From contig JALHQZ010000002.1 in assembly GCA_022841705.1 (NCBI GenBank), forward strand, positions 1,612,001 through 1,676,000: 64,000 nt of DNA, in the 5' to 3' direction. Position numbers and translations under genes: made by a program. This document shows positions 45,807-52,981 of the stretch, piece after piece; position 1 is the first letter of the stretch; every line of letters begins with the position of its first letter. Source of the stretch: Pirellulales bacterium. Its GTDB lineage: Bacteria > Planctomycetota > Planctomycetia > Pirellulales > Lacipirellulaceae. The notes under the pieces were generated by a model, which saw only the letters and a program-made list of their open reading frames with translations, did not search any database and had not been told where the DNA came from.

Positions 45807-46799
45807 GTGACTTCTCACCGGATTGATTTCGACCGCTACAAACAACTCGACCTCACAGCGATCGCCGCTGCCTGCGGTTATGAGCGTGATCCGCGCCGAT
45901 CCTGCCGCAGTTCCGTCGTGATGCTTCACCCCGCTTCACACGAACGGATCATCATCAGCCGCCGCGAGACGGGAGCTTATGTCTACTGCGCCATCAACAA
46001 CCCGGCCGACCGCGGCGGCACGGTGATCGACTTTTTCGCCCACCGCGCCGGCCGAGGACTCTCCCTCCCCGAACTAGCGCAGCAATTTCTGGATCCATTG
46101 CTGTCGGGAGGCGTTGCGACAGCGCAATCGCCCGCCCCGCCTCTGGTAGCGCTGCCGCGGAGTCGTGCCGCTGTTGAGATCGCTTGGCAACAGTTCCAGC
46201 CGTTGGAAGAAGGCGTACATCCTTACCTCAATACGGTTCGCAAGCTCCCCGCACATCTCCTCGCCCGGCCGGAGTTTGCGGACCTCCTTCGTAGCACCGA
46301 GCGCGGCGACGCGGCGTTTCTACATCGCGATTTGCAGGGCGCCATCACTGGTTTTGAAGTGAAAGGCGCTGGTCAGCGCGGCGCCAGCTACACCTCGTTC
46401 GCGCGGGGTGGCCGCAAATCGTTGTTCCTTTCCCACCCCGTCGATGAAGTTCATCGCCTGGTGCTGTGCGAAAGCGGGTGTGACGCTTTAGCGTACTACG
46501 CGCTATTCGCCCGTGCGAATACCCAAGTTGCAAGTTTTGCGGGGGGACTCTCGCCTGCGCAGCGCGTCCAGATCACGGCGACAATTCGCGCGCTGCTACC
46601 GGGCGCCACCATCGTCATCGCCACAGATTTTGATGAGGGGGGCGACAAGCTTGCGCATGAACTTCGCGAATTCATCGAGGCGGCCCAGCGCCCTGATCTC
46701 GGGATTCAGCTCCATCAACCAGACATTCCTCATGCCGATTGGTCAGATATTTGGCGGCTTCAGATGGCCGCCCCGGGCGTGAGCCAGCCAGCCCCATGA
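45807..46799 (+). CDS. DUF3991/TOPRIM primase-like protein
   Basis: 330 residues starting at a GTG codon (no in-frame ATG nearby). The N-terminal part (about 1-100) resembles a CHC2-type zinc-less primase domain. The middle block LPAHLLARPEF fits the DUF3991 region. The C-terminal TOPRIM domain has the Glu in LVLCESGCDALAYY (E222) and Asp-x-Asp in IVIATDFDEGG (D274, D276). It is probably a primase or nuclease-like protein used to complete the complementary strand after transfer. Its last codon overlaps the next gene's start (ATGA). Confidence 0.8.
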   Translation: MTSHRIDFDRYKQLDLTAIAAACGYERDPRRSCRSSVVMLHPASHERIIISRRETGAYVYCAINNPADRGGTVIDFFAHRAGRGLSLPELAQQFLDPLLSGGVATAQSPAPPLVALPRSRAAVEIAWQQFQPLEEGVHPYLNTVRKLPAHLLARPEFADLLRSTERGDAAFLHRDLQGAITGFEVKGAGQRGASYTSFARGGRKSLFLSHPVDEVHRLVLCESGCDALAYYALFARANTQVASFAGGLSPAQRVQITATIRALLPGATIVIATDFDEGGDKLAHELREFIEAAQRPDLGIQLHQPDIPHADWSDIWRLQMAAPGVSQPAP

Positions 46800-47113
46800 C
46801 CGGGCGCCGTCTCCCCCGGGTCTGGCTATATTTACTATTGAGCCTTACCTCGGGCGAAATCTATTTGGGATACACAAAAAATCTCAAGCGGCGGTTGCGC
46901 CAACACAACAGTCCCCGTAATCGCGGCTACACCCGCCGCGGAGCGCCGTGGCGTCTTCTCGCAGTGCGCTGTTTTCTCGACAAGCATTCAGCCGAGCGCG
47001 CAGAACGGCAACTTAAACGGCGGCGGTGGGACAAGCTCAACTGGATTCGCCGCGTTCGGCCTCGGATGCGCAAGCTGAGCGCGCGGCAGCAATCGATCAG
47101 AAAAGGTCAGTAG
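46796..47113 (+). CDS. GIY-YIG nuclease-domain protein
   Basis: About 105 residues from the ATG at 46796, which overlaps the primase-like gene stop. The GIY-YIG-type core is seen in VWLYLLLSLTSGEIYLGYT, followed by RRLRQHNS with basic residues and the Glu of AERAERQLK. This is the single-domain (URI/YhbQ-like) form. Translational coupling to the primase-like protein suggests a common role in DNA processing. The stop overlaps the stop of the convergent gene at 47107. Confidence 0.8.
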   Translation: MTGRRLPRVWLYLLLSLTSGEIYLGYTKNLKRRLRQHNSPRNRGYTRRGAPWRLLAVRCFLDKHSAERAERQLKRRRWDKLNWIRRVRPRMRKLSARQQSIRKGQ

Positions 47114-47343
47114 CCGAGCTCAATCTCCCGCTGGGTGGCCAGATTGGCGACATGCACACGCGAGGGCATGTGGGTCGTGTCCCAGGCGATTTCGGCGATC
47201 GTTGCTTGGGGCCCGACCGCATTCAGTGCGATCACTGTCCCCCGGGCGAAGGGCGCCGGACCAGTGAATTGTCCGGTACTGCGGAGAAACGCGGCCCGAT
47301 ATCCGACTCGGTCGCCAACTTGCAAGGTGATAAGGTTTGTCAC
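47107..47343 (-). CDS. Small hypothetical protein
   Basis: 78 residues beginning at a GTG (47343), which is chosen because AAAGGAG lies seven bases upstream. Beta-rich with ITLQVGDRVGYRAAFLRS, APFARGTVIAL and AEIAWDTTHMPSRVHVANL. The layout suggests a small SH3-like barrel. It is convergent with the GIY-YIG gene. Function unknown. Confidence 0.6.
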   Translation of the reverse strand: MTNLITLQVGDRVGYRAAFLRSTGQFTGPAPFARGTVIALNAVGPQATIAEIAWDTTHMPSRVHVANLATQREIELGY

Positions 47344-47459
47344 TAGGCGGCTCCTTTCAGGCGGATCAAGAGCCCAGTCAGCCATGACTCTAAGGCGGCT
47401 GTCAAGCGAGAATGATGCTCCTCACTTCTGCGAAGTGCATTTCTCCGAGGTAACTGGGA

Positions 47460-47705
47460 TTACTGTGACTTCGACAGCGCATCTCGGGCACGCTCAACTT
47501 GGTGAGCCAAGGCGATTTTCGCCTCTAGATAAGCGGCGACATTTTTCACGAGCCAATCTTGAGCCAATCGCAACTCCACCAGCGCCGCAGAGTTACTGGC
47601 GGCCCGAGCGATCGCTTCTTCCAACTGCTTCAGCAGCGCTTCCGCTCCCTGCAGCAGTTCGTCCGTTGAATCGGTTAACGTCTTTGGTAATTGATCGTCC
47701 CACAT
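47460..47705 (-). CDS. Small helical hypothetical protein
   Basis: 81 residues from ATG 47705 (GGAGG ten bases before). Almost entirely helical with heptad character (DELLQGAEALLKQLEEAIAR, LRLAQDWLVKNVAAYL). Probably a coiled-coil protein. No match known. Confidence 0.5.
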   Translation of the reverse strand: MWDDQLPKTLTDSTDELLQGAEALLKQLEEAIARAASNSAALVELRLAQDWLVKNVAAYLEAKIALAHQVERARDALSKSQ

Positions 47706-47970
47706 AGCTCTTCGTCCTCCAATCTTCAGAAGCTTGCGTAACACGCTTCACGGCCGAATGCAATCAGAACCGCAGCTGGCATAGGCGGAGTGACTGTTGT
47801 TGACCTCGAAATAAAAGCCTCCCGGCCACCCGCGGAAGTGACAGGCGAACTCTAACGCAATCTAGCCAAGGCGCTACGAACAAACGTGCTCTTTAGCGAA
47901 CTTCCCCAAGCAGCAAATTGACAACCACCCCGTGGCCCGATAATCTCGGACCGACAATCTGGAGGAACGA

Positions 47971-48195
47971 GTGCCCAGAAGTTGGAATTATAAATCACGC
48001 GACGCCATCGGCCAGCCGAAGCGGCACGTCTACCGCGGTCCGAGCACCGCGAAAGAGCATCAGCCCAAATCGCTGCGGGCGAAGTTCGCCTTCGCCGCCG
48101 CCAAACCTCGTCGTAAAAGCAGTGGCGGGGGCCGCAAAAAAACCTTCAAGCCGCGCCCCAAATGGCGGCCCCGCTACGGCAGGCCCAAGCGCTGA
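47971..48195 (+). CDS. Small strongly basic protein
   Basis: 74 residues starting at GTG, with GGAGG just upstream. Arg/Lys/Pro-rich (AAAKPRRKSSGGGRKKTFKP, RPKWRPRYGRPKR). It would bind nucleic acid without sequence specificity. The 265 bases upstream contain no gene that I can support. Confidence 0.5.
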   Translation: MPRSWNYKSRDAIGQPKRHVYRGPSTAKEHQPKSLRAKFAFAAAKPRRKSSGGGRKKTFKPRPKWRPRYGRPKR

Positions 48196-48243
48196 TCGCA
48201 GGAAACTGTTGCGCAAAGCTCAGCGATTTGGCACACTCGGCGG

Positions 48244-48591
48244 ATGGGGATGTGGGGATTCTCACCGCTACAAAACGACATCGCTTGCGACTGGCTCGAA
48301 GAGTTGATTCACGACCAAGAGCTTTTGCTGCGCGTCGAACAAGCACTCGGTGCAGAACCGGAGGTCGTCCGGGCCGCAGCAGCTTGGATTCATCAGCTTG
48401 CGGCCAATGGTTTCTTGCCGCACGATTCCCGCGAGCGCCTCATGCTTCGCTCCATTGCCGGTCTGGAAGGACTGCTTACCCGAGGGGCTTTCACCCATCC
48501 GCATGTCATCGCCAGCGTTCAAGCTGAGATCAGCGGACTGCGGAGTTTGCTGCCTTCTCCAGGAGTCGCTGCAAAACCATCGCTCGACTGA
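48244..48591 (+). CDS. DUF4259-like protein
   Basis: 115 residues beginning MGMWGFSPLQNDIACDWLEEL, the characteristic start of DUF4259 proteins (MGxWGxxPxxNDxAxDWLxxL). The rest is helical. DUF4259 has no established function. It stands alone, 48 bases after the basic protein gene, and ahead of the first leader repeat. Confidence 0.7.
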   Translation: MGMWGFSPLQNDIACDWLEELIHDQELLLRVEQALGAEPEVVRAAAAWIHQLAANGFLPHDSRERLMLRSIAGLEGLLTRGAFTHPHVIASVQAEISGLRSLLPSPGVAAKPSLD

Positions 48592-48764
48592 TTGGCTGGC
48601 GTTTATTTATCCGTCGGCTTGCGCGCGGAGGCGATGAGACGATTTGCATTCCGCGACGCGAGCTTCAAATTTTCTCTCTCAATTGCAGCTCACCTTGAGG
48701 CCGCCGTCGCGACCTTAATCGACATCGGGATTGTCGGGGTCGAGGCGTCAATGCGTCTCGCATT

Positions 48765-48942
48765 TCGGTTTGCTAGTTAACACTCGCTGCATCCTGGCGC
48801 CCGCCGCAAGCCGTTCAAGGGCGGACTTGCAGACGGGGCCCCCGCCCCATCTTCAGCCGGCCCTCCGGGCAAACCCTTGAGCGGCCCGCTGAGCGCGGTC
48901 GCCTTTTGGATCGCAGCGTTAACAACCAACCCGAAAGGAGAC
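48765..48942 (+). repeat. Dyad-rich leader repeat, copy 1
   Basis: About 178 bases directly before the ribosome binding site of the 48948 gene, shared with 49681-49857 at roughly 80 percent by eye. Outer arms GTTAAC...GCTGCATCC (48776-48794) and GGATCGCAGC-GTTAAC (48908-48923) can pair with one bulge. Inner arms CCGTTCAAGGG (48811-48821) and CCCTTGAGCGG (48874-48884) pair over 10 of 11 positions. Very GC-rich between. It could be a leader, a promoter active on single-stranded DNA, or a structured RNA. The 173 bases before it (48592-48764) hold nothing else I can support. Confidence 0.75.
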
Positions 48943-48947
48943 TACCC

Positions 48948-49217
48948 ATGACTCAAGACCCCAACAAACCCGTGATTGTCCTTCGCGACGGCGGCCTCAA
49001 GGTGAGTATCTTCGCTCACCGCGACGAGAAGGGAACTCGCTACAGCGGCACGCTCGTCCGTTCCTACCGCGACGAGCAAGGCGTCTGGCACGACACCAAC
49101 TACCTGTCGAACGCCGAGTTTTTGCGAGCAGCTCGCCTGCTCGACCAAGCGTACGACCGGCTGGTGATGCTCAAAGGGAACGACGCTAAAACTCGGCCGG
49201 AAGTCGAAGCCGACTAA
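48948..49217 (+). CDS. Small protein, paralogue of the 45463 gene
   Basis: 89 residues, core GGLKVSIFAH, RSYRDEQGVWHDTNYLS, then helix LLDQAYDRLVML. Same family as the 45463 gene. The ATG at 48948 follows AAAGGAG, placed at the end of leader repeat copy 1. A terminator-like hairpin follows the stop. Confidence 0.75.
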   Translation: MTQDPNKPVIVLRDGGLKVSIFAHRDEKGTRYSGTLVRSYRDEQGVWHDTNYLSNAEFLRAARLLDQAYDRLVMLKGNDAKTRPEVEAD

Positions 49218-49223
49218 CCCCGG

Positions 49224-49250
49224 CGGGTCGGGGCCTCTGGTCCCGACCCG
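49224..49250 (+). terminator. Terminator-like hairpin
   Basis: CGGGTCGGG (49224-49232) and CCCGACCCG (49242-49250) form a perfect stem, extended inward by GCC/GGT. It starts six bases after the stop of the 48948 gene. A TCTCTCTC tract follows instead of a pure T run, so it may be only partly efficient. Confidence 0.6.
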
Positions 49251-49289
49251 TCTCTCTCGCCAACGACTGACAACACAGGAGACTGCCCC

Positions 49290-49577
49290 ATGACCACCTC
49301 GACCAACGTTAACATTGCGATAACGCTCTTCGCCCTCTCCAGCCGGTTCGCCCGCTTCGCCAACCACGAAACCGGACGGCTCAGTTTCGACGATTACGCC
49401 ACGCTGCAAGAGTGGGAAGTCCGGCTCTACGCTTACGCTTCGCTGCATTCAGCGATCCCGCCCGCGTTGCGGCAGTGGCACGAGCTGGCGGAAGCGAACT
49501 CGTTCCTGCGGCGAGAACTCGCCGACGCGGAAGCGTGTCTCGCCTTTCTGGAACAACGACTTGGCGTCGTCACCTAA
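49290..49577 (+). CDS. Small helical hypothetical protein
   Basis: 95 residues, helical (IAITLFALSSRFARFANHE, YATLQEWEVRLYAYASLHS, NSFLRRELADAEACLAFLEQ). AGGAGA precedes the ATG. No known motif. Part of the small-gene block of the presumed leading region. Confidence 0.6.
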   Translation: MTTSTNVNIAITLFALSSRFARFANHETGRLSFDDYATLQEWEVRLYAYASLHSAIPPALRQWHELAEANSFLRRELADAEACLAFLEQRLGVVT

Positions 49578-49585
49578 GCCAGCGG

Positions 49586-49612
49586 GCCAAGGCGGCGGCG
49601 CGTCGCCTTGGC
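49586..49612 (+). terminator. Terminator-like hairpin
   Basis: Perfect 9-bp arms GCCAAGGCG (49586-49594) and CGCCTTGGC (49604-49612), nine-base loop, eight bases after the 49577 stop. No T run. It separates the 49290 gene from leader repeat copy 2. Confidence 0.5.
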
Positions 49613-49680
49613 TCACGGCGAAAGCGAGCTTCAGAAATCGGCGAGGAGTTCTGGGATCGCAAGTGGTCCTATCTCCCCGT

Positions 49681-49857
49681 TCGGGTTGGCAGTTAACTTT
49701 CGCTGCATCCTGGCGCCCGCCGCTAGCCGTTCAAGGGTGGCCTGTAGACGGGGCCCCCACCCCTTCTGCGGCCAGCCCTGCGGGCAGACCCTTGAGCGGC
49801 CTGCTAATCGCGGACGCCGATTGGATCGCAGCGTTAACCACCAACCTTAGAGGAGAC
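49681..49857 (+). repeat. Dyad-rich leader repeat, copy 2
   Basis: Second copy of the 48765-48942 repeat. Outer arms GTTAAC (49692-49697) with GCTGCATCC (49702-49710) against GGATCGCAGC (49823-49832) and GTTAAC (49833-49838). Inner arms CCGTTCAAGGG (49727-49737) and CCCTTGAGCGG (49789-49799). The distance between the outer ends is 147 bases, 148 in copy 1, and the arms are better conserved than the sequence between them. It ends at AGGAGAC, the ribosome binding site of the 49864 gene. Confidence 0.75.
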
Positions 49858-49863
49858 TTTAAC

Positions 49864-50193
49864 ATGCCCCACTTCACGAACTCCCCGCCGCACTCACGGC
49901 ACTTCACCATTCGGCGCGGGATCGCCGGCGTCGACGCCACCTTCGACATCGTGGACCGAACGACCGGCGACACAATCGCCATGGTCGGCTACTGGGATGA
50001 CGATCGAGACGCCTTTCGCGTCGCCCGGCTCTTCGTGCGTGCGCTCAACGCTTTCAAGGAGCACGGCGGCGAACTGTTCGAAGCGGCGTTCCTACAAGCG
50101 GTTCAGATCGAAGAGCCGATCACAATCTGCTTGACGACCGAAGCCGTTTCGGCGCAGGACTCAAGTTCCACCACGCAACGAGAAGGAGACTAA
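49864..50193 (+). CDS. Small hypothetical protein upstream of ardC
   Basis: 109 residues with a beta-rich part (FTIRRGIAGVDATFDIVDR, TIAMVGYWDDD) and a helical part (ARLFVRALNAFKEHGGELFE). Start at 49864 fits AGGAGA from the repeat; an upstream extension is not protein-like. The stop codon lies inside the ribosome binding region of ardC, four bases before its start, so the two are co-translated. Confidence 0.65.
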   Translation: MPHFTNSPPHSRHFTIRRGIAGVDATFDIVDRTTGDTIAMVGYWDDDRDAFRVARLFVRALNAFKEHGGELFEAAFLQAVQIEEPITICLTTEAVSAQDSSSTTQREGD

Positions 50194-50196
50194 CCC

Positions 50197-51129
50197 ATGA
50201 AACACGACATCTACCAAGCGATCACCGACCGCATTCTGGAACTCCTCGACGCCGGAACCGTGCCGTGGCGAAACCCCATCAAACGCTCGGCGGCTGGCAA
50301 CGGCCTCCCCAAGAGCCTTGCGAGCGGAAAAGCGTATCGCGGCATCAACGTCTTCTTGCTCGCCGCGACCGCGTGGTGCAAGGGCTATGAAAGCTGCTAC
50401 TGGACGACTTACCGCGCCGCGCAAGCCGCTGGCGCCCAAGTTCGCAAAGGCGAGAAATCCACCCTGGTGATCTTCTGGAAGCAGTACGCCGTAACCGACG
50501 CCCAGAGTGGTGAAGAGAAAAACTTGCCCGTGCTTCGCCACTATCACGTCTTCAACGCCGAACAGGTCGAAGGGATTGAACCCCCCGACCGCTTGCCGCC
50601 CGATGACACGGCGGCGCCCTTCGAGCCGCTGCTTGAAGCCGAAAAAATCATCACCGGCTATGCCCGCCCCCCCACGATTGAGTACGGCGGTCAGCGGGCG
50701 TTCTATATTCCGAGTGAAGACCGGATCAGAATCGCTGAGCCCGCTCGCTTCGCCAGCCGGGAAGAGTTTTACGGGACTTTGTATCATGAGTTTTGTCATT
50801 CCACGGGTCACAGCAGCCGGCTCAATCGCGAACTCGACAGCGTGCCCACGGTCTTTGGCAGCCCTTCCTACGGCAAAGAAGAACTGATCGCCGAGTTTGG
50901 CGGCGCATTCCTCGCTGCGGCCGCCGGGATCAGTCCCCCGACAATCGACAACTCGGCCGCCTACATCGCCGGCTGGCGAAAGCAGATTGCCGCCGATCGC
51001 AAGCTGCTTGTGCAAGCGGCCGCCGCGGGACAGAAAGCGGCCGACCATATTCTCGGGATCAGCTTCACGGCAGCAGCAAGCGAAGAGCCTGCTGATGACC
51101 TGCCAGTGACCCCTTCGCCGGCGCCGTAA
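50197..51129 (+). CDS. ardC: ArdC-family antirestriction protein
   Basis: 310 residues. N-terminal ssDNA-binding domain (about residues 1-130) with AGTVPWRNPI, GKAYRGINVFLL and WTTYRAAQAAGAQVRKGEK; C-terminal zinc metallopeptidase-like domain with HEFCHSTGH (197-205) and downstream KEELIAEFGGAFL. This matches ArdC in order and motifs. ArdC protects incoming plasmid DNA from restriction in the recipient and is typically in the leading region of conjugative elements. GGAGA just upstream. Context: last-but-one module before the candidate oriT, as expected for early-entering genes. Confidence 0.92.
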   Translation: MKHDIYQAITDRILELLDAGTVPWRNPIKRSAAGNGLPKSLASGKAYRGINVFLLAATAWCKGYESCYWTTYRAAQAAGAQVRKGEKSTLVIFWKQYAVTDAQSGEEKNLPVLRHYHVFNAEQVEGIEPPDRLPPDDTAAPFEPLLEAEKIITGYARPPTIEYGGQRAFYIPSEDRIRIAEPARFASREEFYGTLYHEFCHSTGHSSRLNRELDSVPTVFGSPSYGKEELIAEFGGAFLAAAAGISPPTIDNSAAYIAGWRKQIAADRKLLVQAAAAGQKAADHILGISFTAAASEEPADDLPVTPSPAP

Positions 51130-51178
51130 AGCTCACTTTCCATTGACTTTCGCCCGCCAAACGTGCGATGCTGAAGAG

Positions 51179-51445
51179 ATGCAGATCGAGATATCTCAAG
51201 AACAGTTTGAGCGGCTCGCTGCCCGGGCATTGGCGGCGGGCTTTGCAAGCGTGCCGGCGTTGCTGGAAGCATTGGCGGCCGAACCGGCTTGCGACCCACG
51301 CGGCTCGCTTTCGCCGGAGCAACTCCAGGCAAGTGTCACCCGCTTACGGGAAGCGGACGCGGCCGTCAGCCGTGGTGAGGGAAGCGAAGTCCGAGCCGCT
51401 TTGCACAGCATCGCGAGCAAGTTCGGCTTGGACCTCCCCGCGTGA
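51179..51445 (+). CDS. Probable antitoxin of a ParE-like pair
   Basis: 88 residues from ATG 51179 (a TTG start 36 bases upstream is less likely). Helical, with the segment QFERLAARALAAGFAS, then a linker and RLREADAAVSRGEGSEVRAA in the C-terminal part. It overlaps the toxin gene by four bases (GTGA), the usual arrangement for antitoxin-toxin pairs. The family is not recognised by itself. Confidence 0.65.
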   Translation: MQIEISQEQFERLAARALAAGFASVPALLEALAAEPACDPRGSLSPEQLQASVTRLREADAAVSRGEGSEVRAALHSIASKFGLDLPA

Positions 51446-51759
51446 CCTATCCCGTTCGGCTGGCGCCCCAAGCAATCGCCGCTTTGGAAGATTTTATCCG
51501 GTACATCGCCGAAGCCGAATACGCTCCCTTGACCGCCAGCCGCTGGCTGCAGAAAGCCCTCGCCGCTTTGGAGACGCTGCAAGAATTTCCGCACCGCTGT
51601 CCACCGGCGCCGGAAAGCAAGCACTATGAAGAGACGATCCGAATGCTGATCATTGATCGCTGCCTCTTTCTCTACCGGATCGATGAAGCGGCTCGCGAAG
51701 TGCGAGTGCTTGATTTTCGGCACGCGGCCCAACGCCCCCGCGAACTGGGTGACCCTTAA
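51442..51759 (+). CDS. ParE/RelE-family toxin
   Basis: 105 residues starting at GTG. Pattern of the ParE/RelE fold: YPVRLAPQAIAALEDFIRYI, ASRWLQKALAALETLQEFPH, then strands with IRMLIIDRCLFLYRIDEA and VRVLDFRHAAQRP. The final FRHAAQ is typical of the family. Probably stabilises the mobile element. The catalytic type (gyrase poison or mRNase) is not decided. Confidence 0.85.
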   Translation: MTYPVRLAPQAIAALEDFIRYIAEAEYAPLTASRWLQKALAALETLQEFPHRCPPAPESKHYEETIRMLIIDRCLFLYRIDEAAREVRVLDFRHAAQRPRELGDP

Positions 51760-52261
51760 TCTTCGCTCGGTCGTGGCGTCCCACTACCCAGTTCGCGTGG
51801 GGCTTGGGTCACTTCAAATACGGCGTGCGGCGCCAAGCTGTCAATCTCCTGTGCATGAATGGCGAGCCTGGCGCCCACCCCACCCCGAACGTTTCGCGAA
51901 TCTGGCATCATCCTCGTGGGCGTGGGCGCCATCCGGGCTTATGTCAACGATTAAGGCCCAGCAGCGCGCCGTCCGCGGCCGGGCTGGTCGATGCTCGCCG
52001 CGGCCGCCCATCGGCGTCCTGTTGTTCGCTCGGTCAGCGAAGAGCTGAACCGGCGAATGTCCAGTGCGTCGTCGTCGGTGGTGAAATATTTTCTGGTGGT
52101 GCGCTGGCGGAGAGTTTGACAGCTCGTGGCGGCGCGCGGCGCTTCCTGACATGAGCTTGCGCTCGTGGGTTCTCTTCGTAAAAAGCATCGCGCTTGACCC
52201 GACTCATAAAAGTTCTTGACTCTCTGGGAGGGGTTGCGGTTAATTCAGTGGCTGACGAGGA

Positions 52262-52330
52262 GCCAGATGTGTTTTTCCTCCGGAAAAACCTTCCTCCATC
52301 CCAATAAATTGGGATTACGGAACATCTGGC
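52262..52330. other. Three-way-junction structure within the candidate oriT
   Basis: Outer stem GCCAGATGT (52262-52270) with ACATCTGGC (52322-52330). Inside are two hairpins: GTTTTTCC-tcc-GGAAAAAC (52271-52289), directly against the outer stem, and ATCCCAAT-aa-ATTGGGAT (52298-52315). All 25 base pairs are perfect. As single-stranded DNA or RNA this would fold into a compact junction. Confidence 0.75.
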
Positions 52331-52559
52331 CACCGTTGCGCCGGTGGATCACGCCGCGGTTCACAACGGAGCGATGCTCCGGGTAAACCGCTGCGTCTCG
52401 CGAGCCCTCGTGGGCCTCACGAGACGACGAACGCGCCACCCGCAGCCCTGCGCGTTCCACGGCCATCCGTGGGACAAACGCACCGGCCCGCCTTTCGATG
52501 CGTTGCTGAGTTATTGCTCGCCACCGGCCCAGGGCCGTGGGGGCCCGCCGGGGCGAGCA

Positions 52560-52577
52560 GCGGTCACACGTGACCGC
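52560..52577. promoter_or_regulatory. 18-bp dyad upstream of mobC, probable operator
   Basis: GCGGTCAC-ac-GTGACCGC, perfect, 23 bases before the mobC start codon. Its position suggests an operator for the MobC-type ribbon-helix-helix protein or a binding site in the relaxosome. Confidence 0.5.
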
Positions 52578-52600
52578 CTACGCAATTCACGAGCAACAGA

Positions 52601-52981
52601 ATGGCCCGACCAAAAAAGCAACCCGCCGAGCGCCGCTGCGCCGCGCTTCGTTCCGATCTGACGATCGCCGAGCTCATCTACGTGCGTGAGCAGGCAGAAC
52701 GCGCCGGCTTGAGCGCCGCGGAGTACACCCGGCGGCGCGTGCTGGGCGCCAAAGTCGAAGCGGCCGAGGAACGCCGCGTGCAAGCCGCTTTGGTGAGTGA
52801 AATCAATCGCTTGGGGAACCAACTTGCGGCGCTAGGTAATCTCACCAATCAGATCGCGCTCTATTGCCACACCGATCGCAGCATTCCCGAAAGCTGGGAA
52901 TCGCTTCCCCAAGAAATTAAAGCGACGCGGCAACTCGTTGAACAGACACTCGAAAAGGTGCTCTTCGATCATGGTTCCTAA
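52601..52981 (+). CDS. mobC: MobC-like relaxosome accessory protein
   Basis: 126 residues. N-terminal ribbon-helix-helix pattern (ALRSDLTIAELIYVREQAER, AGLSAAEYTRRRVLG), then a helical C-terminal part with INRLGNQLAALGNLTNQIA, the MobC-type Asn-rich segment. It binds oriT and helps the relaxase reach the nick site. The last 11 bases overlap the relaxase gene start. Confidence 0.87.
   Translation: MARPKKQPAERRCAALRSDLTIAELIYVREQAERAGLSAAEYTRRRVLGAKVEAAEERRVQAALVSEINRLGNQLAALGNLTNQIALYCHTDRSIPESWESLPQEIKATRQLVEQTLEKVLFDHGS

Larger units (their letters stand above)
51760..52600. other. Hairpin-rich intergenic region, candidate oriT
   Basis: 841 bases with no gene, between the toxin gene and mobC. 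Perfect dyads include TTCGCT/AGCGAA (52025-52041), the three-way structure at 52262-52330, CCACCG/CGGTGG (52330-52347), CGGAGC/GCTCCG (52367-52381), a long one-bulge hairpin at 52395-52425, TGCTCGCC/GGCGAGCA (52515-52559) enclosing CGGCCC/GGGCCG, and 52560-52577. A sequence cGTCCTGt (52015-52022) is one mismatch from the MOBP nick consensus YATCCTGY. Location next to mobC and relaxase genes is typical of oriT. The nick site is not established. Confidence 0.65.

Noticed and set aside
48592..48780. 62-codon frame before leader repeat copy 1
   Set aside because: No ribosome binding site; runs into the repeat; hydrophobic stretch is not convincing as a membrane protein.
48776..48923. Leader repeats as integron attC sites
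   Set aside because: They have paired outer arms and suitable length, but the ends read GTTAAC and do not fit the RYYYAAC and GTTRRRY core-site rules, and no integron integrase is present.
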